A DNA stretch of 9,660 bases from Pleionea sp041589565 (GTDB lineage: Bacteria; Pseudomonadota; Gammaproteobacteria; Enterobacterales; Kangiellaceae): positions 1 to 9,660 of the forward strand of contig JBFHVL010000130.1 in the NCBI GenBank assembly GCA_041589565.1, written 5' to 3'. Below the pieces are notes generated by a model that saw only the letters and a list, made by a program, of their open reading frames with translations, was not told where the DNA came from and did no database searches. How positions within the stretch are numbered: position 1 is the first letter of the stretch; each line of letters opens with the position of its first letter. The translations under genes and the position numbers were made by a program. Below, piece after piece: positions 6,207-9,660 of this stretch.

Positions 6207-7317
6207 GTTATTCCAGACTGACGGCAAAGCACGTCGTGGACAGTTGAAGTTTGAGCGAGGTACTGTTGAAACGCCTGCATTTATGCCGGTTGGGACCTAT
6301 GGCACCGTAAAAGCAATGTCGCCGCATGATGTTCAATCCATCGGAGCCGAGATTGTTCTTGGTAATACTTTTCACTTGATGTTGCGCCCGGGTACAGAAA
6401 TTATCCGCCAACATGGCGATTTGCACGACTTTATGAACTGGCAGGGGCCAATTTTAACGGACTCTGGTGGATTTCAGGTTTTCAGCTTAGGTGAGTTGCG
6501 TAAAATTACCGAACAGGGCGTTGAGTTCAAATCGCCTGTCAATGGTGATCGGGTCTTTTTAGGGCCTGAAGAGTCAATGCAAGTTCAGCGTGAACTAGGC
6601 TCTGATATTGTTATGATCTTTGATGAATGTACGCCTTATCCCGCAACCTGGGAGCAAGCCAAAGAATCGATGGAACTTTCGCTTCGTTGGGCAGAGCGTT
6701 CAAAAGTGGCACACGCTGACAATCCTAATGCACTGTTTGGTATTGTTCAGGGAGGCATGTACGAAGATTTACGAGCCGTTTCAGCAAAAGGACTAATGGA
6801 TATTGGCTTTGATGGTTATGCATTAGGCGGGTTATCGGTTGGCGAAACCAAAGAAGAAATGAAAAAGGTACTCGATTATACCGCTCCATTATTACCGGCT
6901 GACAAGCCAAGATACTTAATGGGCGTCGGCAAACCTGAGGATATTGTTGAAGCGGTACGTCGTGGAATCGATATGTTTGATTGCGTTATGCCAACTCGAA
7001 ACGCAAGAAATGGTCACTTATTTACCGCCGATGGAGTTGTAAGACTTCGAAACAGTCCCCATAAAAGGGACACTGGACCAATTGAAGAAGCGTGTGATTG
7101 TTACACCTGCCAGCATTATAGTCGTTCTTATCTACATCATTTAGACAAATGCGGCGAAATTTTAGGCGCACGACTAACTACGATCCACAACTTGCGCTAT
7201 TACCAACGATTGATGGCCAGTTTGCGTGAGGCCATTGAAACAGGTACATTGGCGGATTTTGTACAAGACTTTTATCAGCGCCGTGGGTTGGATGTTCCTC
7301 CCTTGGCTAATAATTAA
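6196..7317 (+). CDS. tgt: Queuine/preQ1 tRNA-guanine transglycosylase
   Basis: Tgt swaps guanine at position 34 of tRNAs for Asp, Asn, His and Tyr (GUN anticodons) with preQ1, the base that QueA then modifies. The 373-residue protein is collinear with E. coli Tgt (375). Visible landmarks are GTYGTVKAM (33-41), GNTFHL (56-61), LTDSGGFQVFSLG with the base-binding and catalytic Asp89, and GYALGGLSVGE (207-217). Asp262 in MFDCVMPTRNARNGH matches the E. coli nucleophile Asp264. The zinc ligands are Cys300, Cys302, Cys305 and His331. No key residue is missing. The start at 6196 gives MEFKLFQTDGKARRG, matching the family N terminus; the ATG at 6184 would add four residues and lacks a ribosome binding site. 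The overlap with queA links two enzymes of consecutive steps. Confidence 0.98.
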   Translation: MEFKLFQTDGKARRGQLKFERGTVETPAFMPVGTYGTVKAMSPHDVQSIGAEIVLGNTFHLMLRPGTEIIRQHGDLHDFMNWQGPILTDSGGFQVFSLGELRKITEQGVEFKSPVNGDRVFLGPEESMQVQRELGSDIVMIFDECTPYPATWEQAKESMELSLRWAERSKVAHADNPNALFGIVQGGMYEDLRAVSAKGLMDIGFDGYALGGLSVGETKEEMKKVLDYTAPLLPADKPRYLMGVGKPEDIVEAVRRGIDMFDCVMPTRNARNGHLFTADGVVRLRNSPHKRDTGPIEEACDCYTCQHYSRSYLHHLDKCGEILGARLTTIHNLRYYQRLMASLREAIETGTLADFVQDFYQRRGLDVPPLANN

Positions 7318-7343
7318 TCACATAAAAATTTGGGGAATAAACC

Positions 7344-7652
7344 ATGTTACTAACAGCCGCAGGACAACAAAGCCCTCTGACTTTTTGGATCATGATGGGT
7401 GCTTTTGTACTTATCTTTTACTTCTTAATCATTCGTCCTCAATCAAAGCGTCAAAAAGAGCACAAGAAAATGATTGAAGCTATTGAAAAGGGCGAGGAGG
7501 TCGTAACAGCTGGTGGTATTTTAGGCAAAGTGAATAAAGTTACCGATAACTACATAGTGATCAGTATCTCTGATGATGTGACTATCAGCGTTCAAAAACA
7601 TGCAGTGACGGCTATTCTGCCAAAAGGCACTTTAAAGTCGATTAAAGAATAA
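7344..7652 (+). CDS. yajC: Preprotein translocase accessory subunit YajC
   Basis: YajC is a small inner-membrane protein that associates with SecD-SecF and the SecYEG channel; it is usually not essential. The 102-residue product has the typical layout: a short periplasmic N terminus, one membrane helix at about residues 13-30 ending in IIRPQ (29-33), and a basic then compact cytoplasmic domain. That domain carries the family motif GEEVVTAGGILGKV (50-63). A GGGGAA ribosome site at 7332-7337 precedes the ATG with normal spacing. The gene begins 26 bases after tgt and ends 16 bases before secD with no terminator, consistent with one operon, as in E. coli. Confidence 0.96.
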   Translation: MLLTAAGQQSPLTFWIMMGAFVLIFYFLIIRPQSKRQKEHKKMIEAIEKGEEVVTAGGILGKVNKVTDNYIVISISDDVTISVQKHAVTAILPKGTLKSIKE

Positions 7653-7655
7653 CGA

Positions 7656-7662
7656 AAAAGGG
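7656..7662 (+). promoter_or_regulatory. Ribosome binding site supporting the upstream secD start
   Basis: AAAAGGG ends 6 bases before the ATG at 7669. The other candidate ATG, at 7693, has only a GGG 13 bases away. The site supports a SecD with about eight extra N-terminal residues relative to that internal start. Confidence 0.6.
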
Positions 7663-7668
7663 TTTCAC

Positions 7669-9606
7669 ATGATTTTGGGTCAACCACGACAAATGCCACT
7701 CAATACCTTTCCTGCCTGGAAATATGTATTGGTGGTTTTCATCATTGTATTAGGCGCATTTTTGGCGTTACCGAATATTTTCGGAGAGGACCACGCGGTT
7801 CAAATTTCCGATAAAAATGGTAATGAAATATCAATGCAATTAGTTGAGCAAATTAAAGATGCCATAGTTGCAGAGGGTATCGACGTAAAAAGCCATGAAG
7901 TTGAAAACAGTCGTGGTTTGATCCGATTAGTGAATCCAGATGATCAAAATGAAGCCAAACGAGTGGCGTTTCAGTTTGTCGAAAATCACTCGGAGGAAAG
8001 TATTAAAAATAATACAGTTGTTGCTGCCAACCTTGCTGCAGCAACACCTAAGTGGATGACCGACATTGGCTTAAAACCGATGAAGCTGGGATTGGATCTC
8101 CGTGGTGGTGTTCATTTTTTACTTGAAGTGGACATGGATAACTTGTTTGAAAAAGAGCAAGAAAAAGCCATTACCAATATTAAATCTGCTCTTTACGATA
8201 AAAAGATTTATCACGAAGGCGTGACTGCAAGAGATCAAACTACGCTGGTCGCTAACTTTAAAACTGAAGAGTTACAAAACGCAGCTTTTTCTGAGTTAAA
8301 TAACCAAATTCAGGGTTTTACGATTACTGATCGCGAAGTTGAGGGTGTCTATCAATTAATCTTTACCTTAACCGATCAAAAAATTCGTGAAATTAAAGAC
8401 TTTGCTATCAAACAAAATATCACTACGTTAAATAATCGTATTAATGCGATTGGTGTTGCTGAAGCAATGGTTCAGCGTCAAGGTAGCGATAGAATCATTG
8501 TTCAGTTACCTGGTATTCAGGATACAGCGAGTGCTCGGAGTATTATTGGTGATACTCGTACTCTAGAGTTTCGTATGGTCAATGATCGACGTAGCGTTGC
8601 CGATGCGGTTAATGGGCGTGTACCTTTTGATTCAGAACTGCTTTATGAAGCCGACGGCACGCCAGTGCTGGTTTACAAAAAAGCGATGCTTGATGGCGAG
8701 CACGTTACGGGTGCAAGTACAGGTCTTGATGAGCGTGGTCTGCCGCAAATTAATATTCAACTCGATGGTGCGGGCGGCTCTATTATGGCCAAAGAATCTG
8801 GCAAGAATGTCGGAAAATTGATGGCTATTGTTCTTACCGAAGTATCGCCTGTTTTTAAGAAAGATGAATATGGTGATTTTGTCAAAGACAATGAAGGTGC
8901 GCTGATCAAAATTGACGAAGTGGTCAATAAAGAAGCGGTTAGTGTAGCGCGTATTCAAACCACGTTAGGTAAAAGCTTCCGCATTACCGGTCAGTTTACT
9001 CAGCAATATGCAAGCAATCTGGCACTAACCTTAAAGTCAGGCTCATTAAAGGCACCAATTTACATTGTAGAAGACGGTACTATTGGTCCAAGCCTGGGTA
9101 AGGAAAATGTCGAAAAAGGCCTTTACTCAATCATCATCGGTTTTGTAGCGGTACTTATCTTTATGCTGTTCCGTTACAAAGTTTTTGGTGTTGTTGCCAA
9201 TGCCGCACTGTTATGTAACCTGATTTTGATTGTCGGTGTTATGAGCTTGATTGGCGCGGTGTTAACACTCCCCGGTATGGCAGGTATCGTATTAACCGTA
9301 GGTATGGCGGTCGACGCAAACGTACTGATTTACGAGCGTATTCGTGAAGAACTGGCGGATGGTGTTTCTCCTGCGCAAGCGATTCACAATGGTTACGATG
9401 CGGCATTTTCGACCATCGCGGATGCGAATATAACTACGGCGATTGCTGCATTAATTCTTTTTGCCATTGGCACCGGACCTATTGCAGGTTTCGCAATAAC
9501 ATTGCTGTTCGGTATTTTAACTTCCATGTTCACTGCCATTGTGGGTAGTCGGGCGCTGGTTAACCTCATTTACGGTGGTAAAACCGTAAAGAAACTGGCT
9601 GTGTAA
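7669..9606 (+). CDS. secD: Protein translocase subunit SecD
   Basis: SecD is an inner-membrane RND-family protein that works with SecF. It uses the proton gradient to pull proteins through SecYEG from the periplasmic side. The 645-residue product has an N-terminal membrane helix (about 18-35) ending in ALPNIFGED, then a long periplasmic part with LGLDLRGGVHF (140-150), AIGVAEAMVQRQGSDRI (260-276) and LPGIQDT (280-286). It ends in a bundle of about five membrane helices from about 486. The core motif of the bundle is GMAVDANVLIYERIREE (545-561), with Asp549 matching E. coli Asp519 of the proton path, then FSTIADANITT (580-590) and FAITLLFGILTSMF (608-621). It is about 30 residues longer than E. 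coli SecD (615), from a slightly longer N terminus and from loops. The start at 7669 has the best ribosome site, although the ATG at 7693 fits the E. coli N terminus more closely. It lies 13 bases before secF. Confidence 0.98.
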   Translation: MILGQPRQMPLNTFPAWKYVLVVFIIVLGAFLALPNIFGEDHAVQISDKNGNEISMQLVEQIKDAIVAEGIDVKSHEVENSRGLIRLVNPDDQNEAKRVAFQFVENHSEESIKNNTVVAANLAAATPKWMTDIGLKPMKLGLDLRGGVHFLLEVDMDNLFEKEQEKAITNIKSALYDKKIYHEGVTARDQTTLVANFKTEELQNAAFSELNNQIQGFTITDREVEGVYQLIFTLTDQKIREIKDFAIKQNITTLNNRINAIGVAEAMVQRQGSDRIIVQLPGIQDTASARSIIGDTRTLEFRMVNDRRSVADAVNGRVPFDSELLYEADGTPVLVYKKAMLDGEHVTGASTGLDERGLPQINIQLDGAGGSIMAKESGKNVGKLMAIVLTEVSPVFKKDEYGDFVKDNEGALIKIDEVVNKEAVSVARIQTTLGKSFRITGQFTQQYASNLALTLKSGSLKAPIYIVEDGTIGPSLGKENVEKGLYSIIIGFVAVLIFMLFRYKVFGVVANAALLCNLILIVGVMSLIGAVLTLPGMAGIVLTVGMAVDANVLIYERIREELADGVSPAQAIHNGYDAAFSTIADANITTAIAALILFAIGTGPIAGFAITLLFGILTSMFTAIVGSRALVNLIYGGKTVKKLAV

Positions 9607-9619
9607 CGGGGAGAACAAA

Positions 9620-9660
9620 ATGAATTTCAATATTCCATTTTTAAAATTTAAAAACATAGC
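9620..9660 (+). CDS. secF: Protein translocase subunit SecF, first 13 codons (3' end outside window)
   Basis: An ATG at 9620 follows secD by 13 bases and has a strong ribosome site, GGGGAG at 9608-9613, 6 bases upstream. The visible start, MNFNIPFLKFKNI, is short and basic, as expected just before the first SecF membrane helix. The identification comes mainly from position: secF follows secD in nearly all gammaproteobacteria. No SecF motif lies within the window. Confidence 0.85.
   Translation, partial: MNFNIPFLKFKNI

Noticed and set aside
8632..8958. Minus-strand open frame of 108 codons opposite secD
   Set aside because: It is antisense to a conserved part of SecD and the product is not recognisable; secD explains the sequence.
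1..9660. CRISPR arrays, insertion sequences, tRNA or rRNA genes, phage genes
   Set aside because: No direct repeat arrays, transposase motifs, terminal inverted repeats or structural RNA sequences were seen, and coding genes fill almost the whole window.

Overview
The window carries the end of a type IV pilus minor-pilin operon followed by the conserved queA-tgt-yajC-secD-secF operon. All genes are on the + strand. The organism is most likely a gammaproteobacterium with moderately AT-rich DNA. The basis is the queA-tgt-yajC-secDF order, Tgt and SecD proteins that align closely with my memory of the Escherichia coli sequences, and the pilX-pilY1-pilE order known from Pseudomonas-type pilus clusters. 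A marine or free-living genus is plausible, but I cannot name one from this sequence.

Layout: 1-366 is the 3' end of a PilX-like minor pilin gene whose start lies outside the window. 419-4585 is a large pilY1 encoding 1388 residues. 4598-5020 is the minor pilin gene pilE. A perfect 8-bp GC-rich hairpin with a T tract at 5045-5068 ends this pilus block. After about 120 bases containing a weak promoter candidate, the second block holds queA (5145-6206), tgt (6196-7317, overlapping queA), yajC (7344-7652), secD (7669-9606) and the first 13 codons of secF (from 9620).

Function: the first block encodes pieces of the type IV pilus priming and tip complex. The minor pilins PilX and PilE sit at the pilus tip, and the secreted PilY1 is the tip-associated adhesin and assembly factor. 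In the second block, Tgt puts preQ1 into position 34 of GUN tRNAs and QueA turns it into epoxyqueuosine. YajC-SecD-SecF form the accessory part of the Sec translocon that uses the proton gradient to help export proteins. PilY1, which has a signal peptide, is a likely Sec client, but the two operons are separated by a terminator and their adjacency need not mean anything.

No unprecedented system is evident. The most interesting part is PilY1. Its von Willebrand factor A domain is split by two tandem, mutually similar beta-rich modules (residues about 134-304 and 351-510). It also has five EF-hand-like calcium loops and two RGD tripeptides, one directly after a cysteine pair near the C terminus. 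The remaining genes look intact and ordinary. Several start codons are better placed downstream of the longest open frame (pilE, queA, tgt), and the reasons are given per gene.
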